A stretch of 64,000 bases of DNA, taken from assembly GCA_024509875.1 (NCBI GenBank), contig JAMPIV010012160.1, positions 568,001 through 632,000 of the forward strand, written 5' to 3'. Positions 32,045 through 43,800 of the stretch are shown here, piece by piece. The position numbers and the translations under genes were made by a program. The stretch is from Oreohelix idahoensis (lineage: Eukaryota > Mollusca > Gastropoda > Stylommatophora > Oreohelicidae). The notes under the pieces were generated by a model, which was not told where the DNA came from, searched no databases, and saw nothing but the letters and a program-made list of their open reading frames with translations. The first letter of the stretch is position 1, and every line of letters begins with the position of its first letter.

Positions 32045-32968
32045 TGCTGATCAAAATAATTCATGATTGTGGACATGTAGTCACAAACTCCTTGTGCTAG
32101 AAATAATTCATGATTGTGGACAAGTAGTCACAAACTCCTTGTGCTAGAAATAATTCATGATTGTGGACATGTAGTCACAAACTGCCTGTGCTAGAAATAA
32201 TTCATGATTGTGGACATGTAGTCACAAACTGCCTGTGCTAGAAATAATTCATGATTGTGGACATGTAGTCACAAATTCCCTGTGCTAGAAATAATTCATG
32301 ATTGTGAACATGTAGTCACAAACTCCCTGTGCTCGAAATAATTCATGATTGTGGACATGTAGTCACAAACTCCCTGTGCTAGAAATAATTCATGATTGTG
32401 GACAAGTAGTCACAAACTGCCTGTGCTAGAAGTAATTCATGATTGTGGACATGTAGTCACAAACTGCCTGTGCTAGAAGTAATTCATAATTGTGGACATG
32501 TAGTCACAAACTCTGTGCTAGAAATAATTCATGATTGTGGACATGTAGTCACAAACTGCCTGTGCTAGAAATAATTCATGATTGTGGACATGTAGTCACA
32601 AACTCCCTGTGCTAGAAATAATTCATGATTGTGGACAAGTAGTCACAAACTGCCTGTGCTAGAAATAATTCATGATTGTGGACATGTAGTCACAAACTGC
32701 CTGTGCTAGAAATAATTCATGATTGTGGACATGTAGTCACAAACTGCCAGTGCTAGAAATAATTCATGATTGTGGACATGTAGTCACAAACTCCCTGTGC
32801 TAGAAGTAATTCATGATTGTGGACAAGTAGTCACAAACTGCCTGTGCTAGAAATAATTCATGATTGTGGACATGTAGTCACAAACTCCCTGTGCTAGAAG
32901 TAATTCATGATTGTGGACATGTAGTCACAAACTCCCTGTGCTAGAAGTAATTCATGATTGTGGACATG
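32045..32968. repeat. 47-bp minisatellite, ~19 copies
   Basis: The unit contains AGAAATAATTCATGATTGTG, GACATGTAGTCACAAACT and GCCTGTGCT. Variants are GCC/CCC, ACATG/ACAAG and AAATAA/AAGTAA. The array ends only 18 bases from the donor of the next synergin exon. Confidence 0.92.
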
Positions 32969-32985
32969 CTAGAATGACAACTTAC

Positions 32986-33232
32986 ATGAGAGAAGCTTCA
33001 AACACTTGTTTATATACAGGTGGTACTTGATCCTCTCTGTGTGAACACCAGTCTGGAAGACGAACTGCTCGTACAGCACCGTGACCCGTGTCACCTGCCC
33101 CAGGATGACTGACAGCCATGCTGTAGGTAAAACCAGCAACCACGGCTGTGTGGCTAGTTGGTGAAGTTGCACCCCCTGTCACGTCACTATAGGAAGGAGG
33201 CATGCCAGGAGGGGCAACGAGGGCCAGAGAAC
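32986..33232 (-). CDS. SYNRG: Gamma-synergin exon leading into the EH domain
   Basis: The acceptor is TTACATTAG before 33232 and the donor is CTCAT|GTAAGT, close to the ideal consensus. The exon is 247 bases, entering with two bases and exiting in phase 2. It encodes a Pro/Ser/Thr/Gly-rich segment (SLALVAPPGMPPSYSDVTGG) and then LPDWCSHREDQVPPVYKQVF and EASL. The last part aligns with PPWIYNESLVPDAYKKILET of the vertebrate protein, the first helix of the EH domain. The exon is hemmed in by a 47-bp array on one side and a 62-bp array on the other. Confidence 0.92.
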
Positions 33233-33289
33233 CTAATGTAATAGACATAAAGTCATCAGTGAAAGAGGTGAAAAAAAGGATATTAGGAA

Positions 33290-33895
33290 AGGAAGTGATG
33301 ACAGGGATGACATGTGACAGTGTAGGACAAGAACAGGGTGAGACAATTGGAGAGAATTAGAAATTGGGATGGTGTGTGACAGTGTAGGACAAGAACAGGG
33401 TGAGAAAATTGGAGAGAATTAGAAATTGGGATGGTGTGTGACAGTGTAGGATAAGAACAGGGTGAGAAAATTGGAGAGAATTAGAAATTGGGATGGTGTG
33501 TGACAGTGTAGGATAAGAACAGGGTGAGACAATTGGAGACAATTAGAAATTGGGATGGTGTGTGACAGTGCAGGACAAGAACAGGGTGAGACAATTGGAG
33601 ACAATTAGAAATTGGGATGGTGTGTGACAGTGTAGGACAAGAACAGGGTGAGAAAATTGGAGACAATTAGAAATTGGGATGGTGTGTGACAGTGTAGGAT
33701 AAGAACAGGGTGAGAAAATTGGAGAGAATTAGAAATTGGGATGACATGTGACAGTGTAGGACAAGAACAGGGTGAGAAAATTGGAGAGAATTAGAAACTG
33801 GGATGACATGTGACAGTGTAGGACAAGAACAGGGTGAGACAATTGGAGAGAATTAGAAATTGGGATGGTGTGTGACAATGTAGGACAAGAACAAA
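33290..33895. repeat. 62-bp minisatellite, ~9.5 copies
   Basis: The unit contains GGACAAGAACAGGGTGAGAA, AATTGGAGAGAATTAGAAAT and TGGGATGGTGTGTGACAGTG. It starts about 60 bases beyond the acceptor of the exon 32986-33232. Minus-strand frames are by-products. Confidence 0.92.
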
Positions 33896-34224
33896 AATTA
33901 AAATTTTTTGTTTTAACTACCCTGTGTCTGAAAATTTGTATGGTCTTCGGTTGCAATCATATGTGTACAAATTTGAAAAAACTTCATGTATGTCTGCGAC
34001 CAAAACTGTTACATAAATACAGCTTTTTGTTTTTTAATGTCATTTTAATTTACTGTACATCTGTTACTTGAAACTTTGAAACTTAAAAGCAACAGAGGGC
34101 AGCACAGATTTCCGATTATTAAAAGTGGCCACAGAATTTTGAGAACAACTTATCTAGATGGATGGCCCCCCTGTAGTTCTTGGGGGGTCTCTGAAGAGAC
34201 AAACAAAGATCAGGGCAACTGCAC

Positions 34225-34357
34225 CGTAAGGGATGTTGTACAATGTGACTAATTTGAGGTTGTTGTACAATGTGACTAATATGAGGTTGTTGTACAATGT
34301 GACTAATTTGAGGATGTTGTACAATGTGACTAATTTGAGGTTGTTGTACAATGTGAC
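34225..34357. repeat. 24-bp minisatellite, left part (split by gypsy)
   Basis: About five units of TTGTACAATGTGACTAATTT plus GAGG. The array is cut at GTGAC (34353-34357), where the 5' LTR begins, and continues at 46380 after the 3' LTR. Confidence 0.92.
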
Positions 34358-35530
34358 TGTTGCGGTCATTTTTGATGGAGTTTCAAACATCAATCTATTG
34401 GTTGTAGGTTTTTCACCCTGGTCAAAGTTTAGTAACTATGTCTTGACTTTGCTGTGTCAGGTTGATTAGGGGTTATCTCCCTTGTTTGTTCATTCATTGT
34501 GTTTGACCTTTTGGGTCAAAGATAAAACAGTTCTGGGCTATATGCGATGCGCAGTGGAGAGCGCGAAATTAGACTTCCGTCTTGTAGAGTTGCTATCTGG
34601 CTTCTGTGGGACGATGCATGTCCATTGTACTCTGGGGGAAGGAAAATCTTCGAAGTGACTGCGTTGTCAGTTTTCCCCAGTGATTTTCTGTGCGTCAGGA
34701 AGGACGACAGTGTTATTATTGTGTTCTGAGGATTCGTTTCAAGGTAACACCGACTTTGCCATTATTATGTATTCGGTGACAGAATTTGGTAAAGGCTTAC
34801 CTAGCTGTGAGAACAGTTCACGATTCCTGTAAAGCAGAACTTATATTTGTGCTCAGGGTAGCTATTCAAGATTATTTGTCTTATATGATCAGAAGTCCAG
34901 TGATGAAGTTATATATGGTGGAAACTGCAGGTTGGCGGTATATCTACACAAGCATTAAAGCATAATTCATGCAACCTGCTTAATGAAGAATGCACAGCTG
35001 ACGTCATCGTCAGGTCTGTGTAATGGCAACTATTCTACGGCATGTACCGACATGATTGGCGTGTTATGCCAAGGTATACAACGGCCCTAGTAATAGGATT
35101 ACTTGAGTGAAGGGCTCGTCTTTTGTATGATGGAAATATTAAGGTATCTGACGCGTTCAGTCAGAGATACCAAAAGCGGCATTATGAACAGTACATGAAA
35201 AGAACATAACACTATTGACATGCATACATATATGAATGTTCACCAGCCAGAATGACTGATATGTTCCAAGCGATTTTCATTGACATGATGTACATGAACT
35301 TGTTTACATTGACTGTTCCTGTGTGATTCTACATGTTAGTCCTGTTAATAAATGTATGAACCATCACAAGTAGTTCCAACCATCATTGACTGTAGTACGA
35401 GTGTGACTGGGTGTTTGTACACTACATATGAGCCTAAACACATTCGCGTCTCTGCACACCCATGTCTCTTCATCAACATCTGCAGCACGCAGAAACAAAC
35501 CAGCTAAGGAGCAAGAAAAATCAAGTAACA
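34358..35530 (+). repeat. 5' LTR of gypsy element
   Basis: The 1,173-bp LTR starts TGTTGCGGTCATTTTTGATG and ends TCAAGTAACA. AATAAA at 35347-35352 is a candidate polyadenylation signal. The downstream text TTTCTGGTAGGCCAAG should hold the primer binding site, but I cannot match it to a tRNA. Confidence 0.9.
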
Positions 35531-36791
35531 TTTCTGGTAGGCCAAGTCCGTGGGCTTTACTGCTTCAGTTTTGGTTGATGCTACAGATTGGAACGATCAA
35601 GGTTGACAGCGATAAATAACACACATCGGTAGTACTATACATTTCCAAGTTTTGGCTACACAGGACGGCAGAATTAGGTCATTGACTGTTGACCCACATA
35701 AACAGTGTTGGCATCTAGGCAATATTGCTACGTGGACCACAGCTGCACACAAGTCGATTCGTTTTGTAAACAGTACCGCTGGTTGTTTACACGTTACAGC
35801 TGCACACAAGTCAAGTCCTTTTGTAAACAGTACCGCTGGTTGTTTACCGTTTCAGGCAACAGACTTTTCAACATCTGTACATTCAAGTCACATAGTTCGA
35901 GGTCAAATTTTTTGTGAACAGTGCCGTGTACGAACTTTTGGTCAAGTCTCAACTATTCATCGAGAAGGTCATAGTGACATTATGTTCCTGGAGACCACTA
36001 CATGTTATTGTGGATCGAACAATCAGTGCACGCTTGACATTATACTCCAGCGTTGACAAAGAACAAGAGAGTTACTGTATTGTAATTTGTAACTAAAATT
36101 TGTTTGCAACACATTCTATTATATGCAATGTTATATGTTATTTGTAATATTGTGGTGTATTTTTTCTGTTGTTTTCAGCGGGCTGATTGGGTAAGGTGAC
36201 TCCTTTAGATAAATACCACGTAATAGAGGTTATCTATTAAGAGCGTGTCGTTAGGGACTGCAAATTTCCTTAATTGGAATTTGCTAGCAACAATTGTTGC
36301 TATTTACGTTTAGCTGTGACGAGATTAGTTAGTGTTGTTTTCGGTATTTTTTCCATTCTTTAATTTACGATTTGTTTTTTTGTATCTGTTCATCTCTCCT
36401 TCCTTTAATTTATTTCTTTACACATTTGGTGTTTATAACAGTGTTCCATTTGTCTTGTTTACTTTTCGCAGTCATCATTACACATTTTTGTAACATTTTC
36501 CTTAGTTTCGCTGTACTGCTTATTTGACTTCTGCGAACGTTTTCGGTTGTTGTTCTGTATCTTTGTCTTTGTATTTATTATTGTCATACACAGTCTACAT
36601 ACATATACTTGGTCATGTATTATTATTATGAAACAAGGTAACCATACAAGGTCTTTGATTAAGACTTGACTCTCAAAGAGAGTGAAATAAACTGAACTGA
36701 GTATACAAGTCTAACATTGAAGACTTGTCTCCCATTGAAGTGGGATAAGGTAATTTATTTAATTTTTTCAGGTTACTGATCTCATTAGACA
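35531..36791 (+). other. Gypsy leader region
   Basis: This is 1.26 kb without an ORF of note. It contains a two-copy ~52-bp repeat (about 35742-35850) built on GCTGCACACAAGTC and AAACAGTACCGCTGGTTG. TTTAATTTTTTCAG just before the gag ATG looks like a splice acceptor, which would allow a spliced gag message. Confidence 0.5.
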
Positions 36792-39221
36792 ATGTCTACA
36801 CTAGACTTCTTCATTGAACAAGGGAAAGTCCTTGGGAAGACAGGTGACAAGTTAGAAGAATTTGCAACTGCTCAATACGCCATAGCATTGAAGTCAGAAG
36901 AAAAGAGACAAAAAGAGGAAAATAAATTGAAAGCGGAAGCTGAGCAAAAGAAGATAGATGCTGAGAATTTAAGATTGCAGATGCAAGCTGAATAAAAGAA
37001 GATAGATGCTGAGAATTTAAGGTTGCAAATGCAAGCTGATGAAAGAAAATTCCAGATGGAAATTGAAAAACAAAAAAATGAAGCTGCTGCTGAAGAAAGA
37101 AAACTTCAAGCTGCTGCAGAAGAAAGAAAACTTCAAGCTGCTGCAGAGGAAAGAAAACTTCAAGCAGAAGAAAGAAAACTTCAAGCAGAAGAAAGAAAAC
37201 TTCAAGCCGAAGAAAGGAAACAGAAAATGGAACATGAGGAAAGACTCGCGCCTTTGGAATTAGAGAAATTGAAAGTAACAAATAAGGGTGCTCATCAAGT
37301 AACTTCGGATACAACAAAGGAGAGGTCTAGTAAGATCAAATTGCCTCATTTCAATCCTTTAAAGGACGATATAACTGATTATCTTGATAGATTCGAATTT
37401 TTATGTGGTACGCATAAGATAAAAAAGGAAAACTATGTTGAACAACTGATGGAATTTTTTACAGGTGAAACTGTGACTACTCTTATGACAATAGAAGAGC
37501 ATAATAGAACTAATTATGATGTTGTCAGAGCAGCATTATTTAAAAAATATCAACTAAAAGAAGAAGATTATCGTCTTCGTTTTAGGACAATGTTGCCAGA
37601 AAATGGAGTAGATTTCTCTGATTTTGTTACAAAGATACGTCGTACATTTACACGATGGGTTGAGTTGTCTCAAACTGAGAAAACATATGAAGGTCTAATG
37701 GACTTATTACTTAGAGACAAAGTTTTGTCATCTGTTAATGATTCTTTCCTTGCATTTCTTCATGAGCGTAAGCCTAAAAACTTAAAAGACATGGAGGAAT
37801 ACTATTGTCAGTATGCCACCGCGCATCCCCATGCTACAGTTAGCAATTCTAAAGTGAAAGAAGGGTTGCCAGTTGCTTCGGCAGCACCATATGGCCTTAA
37901 TTTCAATAAGAAATTTCAGGGTGCCCAACAAAACTGGAATAGGAAAAGTAATCAGAATTACACTCATAAGCAGAGTAATCCAACATATGATGGTTCTTCT
38001 TCTAAGAACTGGAGACGAGATGGGAGTTTTCGTAATTTTGGTGGTAATAATTTTAGACACTTTCGCAAAGGTTATCACAATAAAAACTACCCAAGCTTTT
38101 CTGCTCTGGATAACCATTCTCGATGTCAAGAATATGACGATGGTGAATATACAAACCGGGATTCAAACCGGAATGATAATTACAATAGACAATATGATAA
38201 CAATTACAGGGGAAATGATAATCGCGGTAGACCTAGATATAACAAAAGAAAAGCTTTCCAACAGGCAAACTCTGCACAACAAGAGTTTAATGGAGCCTGT
38301 AATCAAGTAAATGATAGTGGGAACTCTAATGCTATCACTGGTTGTGCTTTCGATTTTGGGAGAGCAACTGAATGCCCCCAATGCTCAACATTGTTCGAGC
38401 CATCGTCTGTATCTACCTTAATTTGTGGTCACCCTCTTCCCGCTCTTCCTGCTACAGTTGCGCATGATGGGAGAGGATCTCTCATCTTGCATAAAGGTCT
38501 AGTGAATGATAGGCTAGTCTCAGTGCTTTTTGATTCTGGTTGCACTACTGTCGGGGTTAGGCAGTCTCTGATAGATCCTCTCTGTTACTCGGGAAAGGTG
38601 GTCAAATGTGTTACGTTTGGTGGTACCATGGAAAAATATCCTACTGCTATCATTAGCATTGATACTCCCTTCTTTACAGGAGATGTCCACGCATGTCTTC
38701 TTCCTAATCCTATTTCGGATCTTATAATCGGTCGTATTCATGGGGTTAAAGAATGCACCCCGCAACAAATTTCTATGTGGGAGGAACAAAATATCCAAGC
38801 GGTCAATGCAGTGGTAACAAGAGCCCAAGCTCTTATCCCTCCAACTTCATCTGATGATAGTAATGGAGTTGATAGCCAAGATGATCACTTGGTGATTTCG
38901 CATGACACGTTTGTTAAACGACAAGAAGAGGATCCTTCTTTGAAGAAATTCTTTCTTCTCGCAAAGAAAGGTGATCCTAATCAGAATACGAATCACAGAT
39001 CGTATATCACTATGAAGAATGGTATATTGGTACGAATGGTACAACACTCGGACAAGTCTATGCATTCGCAAATTCTTGTGCCTAAGTGTATGAGAGCCTT
39101 AATTCTTCAACATGCACACGATTCTCAGAATATAGTTGGTGTAAATAATATTAGTCATAGTTGTTTGGTATTTACAGAAATTTTTGGTGTAGGAAAAAAA
39201 TCATATAAATTATATATTTGA
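36792..39221 (+). pseudogene. Gypsy gag-protease-integrase(start) ORF, one nonsense codon
   Basis: The ATG at 36792 opens MSTLDFFIEQGKVLGKTGDK. One in-frame TAA at 36993-36995 interrupts it and the same frame then runs to 39221. Order: an N-terminal coiled coil with reiterated AEERKLQ heptads (about residues 30-160); a gag core (SKIKLPHFNPLKDDITDYLD); an Asn/Arg-rich segment; a retropepsin with LFDSGCTTVGVRQSL (about residue 580); VVTRAQ; then EEDPSLKKFFLLAKKG to LVPKCMRALILQHAHDSQ, the start of the integrase H2C2 zinc-binding region. After about 39137 the frame enters unrelated sequence. The protease Asp is present. Confidence 0.85.
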
Positions 39222-40199
39222 AGTGATTGTGGTAAAATGTATTGTGTTTCAAAATGGATGTGCACTGATATTCTGAGATTTTTCTGCTATGGATTAAACT
39301 GGAGCTGACATATGTGAGTACAGTTTATTTATCTTTTTTCCAGTTATTTTTGATTAGGTCTACACTTCACATAACATGACAGACTCTTTCCCTACATCAA
39401 ATAATTATCTACAGCATTTCACAAGATTCTTCAGTCAATTTCCCACATGTTGATGTATAACATCAACACCTAGTTAAATAAAATGTGTATCTACTGCCTG
39501 TTTTTAAAATATAACCTGAAGAGAAAAATTGCACATATTTTGAGCGGTTGTTTTTACAAACAAATGTGGTTTTGAGAACAAAAATAAAAAAAATTACATC
39601 TATGAAGTGATAGTGATAAAAGTTTCTAGATATGTTTCAAACTAAATGTGCACTGATATTCTTAATATTTTATTGCCATATATTAATTGGGAGCTGAAAT
39701 ATTTAAGTTTAAGTATGCAATTTTATTTTATTTTTTAAACATTTTTAAAATCAAGTCTACACTTCACAAGACATAACACACATATTCATATCAATTAATT
39801 ATATGAATCAATTCATAAGATTCTCCAGTCAATTTCACACATTTAAATGTATAACATAAACACCTAGTTAAATAATATGTGTATCTACTGCCTGTACATT
39901 AATTGGGAGCTGAAATATTTAAGTTTAAGTATACAATTAAAAAACAAAATTTTAACACTTTTTTAATCAAGTCTACACTTCACAAGACATAACACACACC
40001 TATTCATATTAATTAATTATATGAAGCAATTCATAAGATTCTCCAGTCAATTTCACACATTTAAATGTATAACACAACTACCTACTGAACTTATGTATTT
40101 GTCCACTGTCTGTTTTTAAAACCTCACCTGTCTGAAAAAATTGCATCCATTTTCGGGCCTGGGTAAAACCCAAAAAACAGCCTGGGGGGGAATGAGTTA
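39138..40199. other. AT-rich insertion replacing the gypsy pol core
   Basis: No coding signal is seen. A roughly 150-bp segment recurs three times (about 39350-39500, 39750-39895 and 39960-40110), each with AAGTCTACACTTCACA, AGTCAATTTCACACAT and AACACCTAGTTAAATA. The right end, on the minus strand, begins TTAACTCATTCCCCCCCAGG, and TTAA at 40196-40199 abuts the RNase H coding segment. This suggests a piggyBac-like nonautonomous end. The left border is not clean, so a deletion accompanied or followed the insertion. Confidence 0.5.
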
Positions 40200-40268
40200 A
40201 GCTACAAAGATTCCTTCTGGGCGCGCATTTCATTATGGAAACCGACCAAAAAGCTCTTACAGCTATGC
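40200..40268 (+). pseudogene. Gypsy RNase H, part 1 (before nested LINE)
   Basis: The plus strand reads LQRFLLGAHFIMETDQKALT, typical of the Ty3/gypsy RNase H segment LLG..F...TDQKAL. It is cut at the target duplication TTACAGCTATGC (40257-40268) of the nested LINE and continues at 44880. Confidence 0.85.
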
Positions 40269-40304
40269 TTCTTCTTCTTCTTCTTGCGATCGCATCTTTG
40301 ATGA

Positions 40305-40812
40305 TTACACCATCAGACGAGTTCTCATGATGAATTCGACTGTTGTTTGAAGTTCCTCTTTAACTCCATATAGCTTTGAGTTTAGTGTTGAGTCATTGGG
40401 CCAGTATATCTTTCTTAACTGGTCATACAGAGGACAGTCCTGTAGAACATGCTCAGCAGTTTGTTCGTTTAATCCACATGTGCACAGTGGTGAAGCAGAC
40501 AATCGTAGCTTGTGCATGTGTTTCTCCAGTTTGTTATGCCCTGTCCTGAGTCGAAAAATAGTTTATCTGTCCCTGCCGGTCGAGAGTGTGATAGTCGTCT
40601 TTGGGTTGGTTCTGTTCTCTTCTGATAGTCTGGATAGCTCTCTTTTTCTCAAAGTATGTGACTTCATTATCTTCTTGTTCACATTCTCCTCCTTTTTTGC
40701 AAGTTTATCTGCCTTTTCATTTCCGGGTACACCACAATGAGATGGTACCCACTGAAGTATGGTTCTCTTTTTGGCAGCTACCTTGTTTAGTTCATTTCTC
40801 AGATGCGGGAGT
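40305..40812 (-). pseudogene. LINE RNase H remainder and C-terminal Cys/His motif
   Basis: After the stop of the main ORF, a shifted minus-strand frame reads KKRTILQWVPSHCGVPGNEK then ADKLAKK, the second half of an RNase H domain (WVPSH.G..GNE.AD). One TAA interrupts it (about 40557). Then come LRTGHNKLEKHMHKLRLS and CTCGLNEQTAEHVLQDCPLY, the C..C...T..H....CP motif that ends I/Jockey-type ORF2 proteins. The lesions are one frameshift near 40815-40830 and one nonsense codon. Confidence 0.8.
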
Positions 40813-43800
40813 TTACCACCCTTGCTCTAGAGCTTGAACCTCGGCTGTATAGTTGGAACAGAATTTACCAGTGGGAATGTGCCTAGTCTCATAGTGGTTG
40901 TCAGGATATGAGATAAAGATACCGGCACCTCCATTCCTAACAGCATTAGTTGCTGATCCATCTGTATAGGCATGTATCCATGATTGATCGGGATAGCTTT
41001 CTTGGATCATACTCAATGTAGCAGTTCGTTTTTGCAGATCATTATACTCACATCCACTTGTGAGACCACTGACTGATGTATTAATTTGGAGGGCACTGCT
41101 GGCCTGCTCCCATGGTACAGGGTATAGGGTGGGCTTCAGTGGTGTTGTCTTCATGGATAGGTCTTCTTGATGCTGTCTTATAAGTCTTTTCCCCCGATGC
41201 ACAAAGCTGCTACGCTTTAGACGTCCCAATGCCAGATCATCTAGTCTTGCCTTCATTGGGTGCATTTGCATACTGTTGTACTTTTCCATCTGGATCATGG
41301 TTTTTGTGTCTCTTCTATGGGACAATGTCTGTAATCCAGCAACCTTCTGCATCTCTGTTATTGGTGTAGTTTTCATGGCTCCTGTAATGAGCCTGAGAGC
41401 TTGATTTTGCACCTTGTCCAAAGACTGCAGATGTGAGTTAGCAGCTGATGACCATGCTGCTGAGCTAAACTCTAAGTGTGGTCTTATTACTCCATTATAA
41501 ATCTTCTTTAGATTTCGTTCATTTGCTCCCCAGTTGGTACCTGCTAATTTTCTGAGTATGCCTAGTCGTCTTCGGGCCTTTCCTTCTGCATTTTCAATAT
41601 GCTTATTCCATGTAAGCCTTTGGTCAAATGTCACCCCAAGATAGGTGGGGTAGCTTTCTTCCTTGATCACGGTTGTCCCTAGGTGTATGTTAGCTGATTT
41701 GTCCTTGGGGGCAAGGGAGAACAGTGTTGTGGAGGTTTTGTCTGTGTTTATTGTGATAAGCCATTTCTCTGCCCATGACACTAGCATGTCTGCTGCCCGC
41801 TGCATTCTATAATTTGCTGTGGTGACGTTTTCATCAGCGCACCAGAGTACTAGGTCATCTGCATATAAGGCAGCTTTAACTCCTGCAGGGAGATCTTTCA
41901 CCAGGTCATTGATGTAAACAAGGAAGAGTGTTGGGGAAATTACTCCTCCTTGAGGTACCCCCTGATGGAGCAACACTTTTCTGCTCTGCAGACCGTCAAG
42001 AGTGACTCTAGTTCTCCTGTTATGCAAGTATGACTGGATCCATTTCATCATGTTGCCTTGGATTCCACTTCTCCTAAGTTTTGCAATGAGGCCATCTTTC
42101 CACACCTTGTCAAAGGCCTGCTTGAAGTCGACCCAGATCGTTAGGACCTTTTTCTTCTCCTGGAAGGCATCTTCTATTGCTTGAGACAAGTAAGTAACTT
42201 GGTCTTCTATACTGTAGCATTCTCTAAATCCAGCTTGTTCCGGCACCAGGATCTGCTCAGACTCTAAATACCATTTCAATCTGTGGTTGACTATTCGCTC
42301 CATAGTCTTCCCAACACAGCTTGTGAGACTGATTGGCCGGTAACTTGCAGCCTCGGTCTTACATTTCCCTTTCTTTAGTATGGGTATTGTGATGGCTTCT
42401 CTCCATACTTGGGGTACCGTTCCTTTCAACCAGCTGTGGTTGAATATCTCAAGCAGTTTTGTCTTTGCTGCTGAGCTCAGATTTACTAGCATTTCGTTGC
42501 TGATTTTGTCTGGGCCGGGTGACTTTTGAAACTTAAGCTTGGAAATAGCCTTCTGTAGTTCTCCTAGTGTGATGGGTTCCCTCATTGGGGCAGGAGTATC
42601 TGTTTGTCCCATGGTTGCCAGTATTTCTTTTCTTATCTCTCTCTGATGATCTATGTTAATGGGTAAGTTGCTTTCTGAACTGTATCTTCTAGCAAACAAG
42701 TCTGCAGCTTGTTTTCCTCTGAAAAGTTTGCCACCTTCATCCAATGTGATAGTCTGCCTAGGTGAGGAACGCTCTTCATTTAGAGACTTGACTAATCTCC
42801 AAAGTTTCCTGCCGTCTTTCTCAAGGTTCAGCGATGCCGTTTTAGTTCTCCAGCTTTTCCGTTTTTCTTCTAGCTTTGTTCTCTGAAACTCTGCTACAGC
42901 CTTTTTCCATTTGTTGTGAGTTTCAAGTGAAGGCTGAGACTCTGCGTCCTTTCTAGCCCTGTCCATAGCTTCCTGACGTTCTTGGAGTGTGCTGGACCAG
43001 TATGGTATGTAGTTACGCCGGCATCCTTTGGGAATGGTTTCTTTTGCAGCTTGTAGTATGCATCTGTTGAAGTCTTTAACCACTTCATTAATGTCTCTGT
43101 TCTGTACCTTGAGGGTAGACAGCAGCGTGTTCACCTGATGCCTGAATAAACCCCAGTTGGCTTTTTTGTAGTTCCATCTTGTAATGGCTGGGCCTGTACT
43201 GAGAGTTGCACTCTGGACAGTAAGAAAGATTGGGCGATGGTCGCTTCCCCCTAGTTGGTCTCCTACTTCTCTATTAATAGATCCAGCTATATCTGGTGTG
43301 GAGAAGGCAAGATCTGGTGTTGAAGTTGTGTGCCATCCTCTGGAGTAGAAGGTAGGAGTATCTGTGGCATTATTGACTAGGATTAGGGAGTGATCATCTT
43401 GCCAAGTTTCAACCTCTTCACCTCTGTGATCCAGATGGTTATAGCCCCAGCTCTGGGAGTGGCTATTAAAGTCTCCAACTGCTATAAAGTTGGTGGCTGG
43501 TACCTGTATAGAGCTGAGACTCAGGGGTTTGTTGTTCGGACAGTAATAGTTCAGGAGTTCTATTTCCATCTTGTCTACCTTTATCTGCAACAGCTGATAT
43601 TCTGCTCCATCCATGAAGGTTTTCCTTTCGTGTGCAGGAATGTTATTCCTTACAAGAGTAAGTACTCCTCCTTTTCGTCTATCTTTTCTGTCAGATCTGA
43701 AGCATTGATATCCCCTTATTTTAAAGGTTTGATCTGCTTTTAAGTGAGTCTCTTGGATACAGCAAACACTGACTTGCTTCTCATACAAGATGTTTTCCAG

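Noticed and set aside
37873..38310. 145-codon ORF overlapping the gypsy gag
   Set aside because: Alternative frame of the Asn/Arg-rich gag part, rich in Ile/Met/Thr by composition only.
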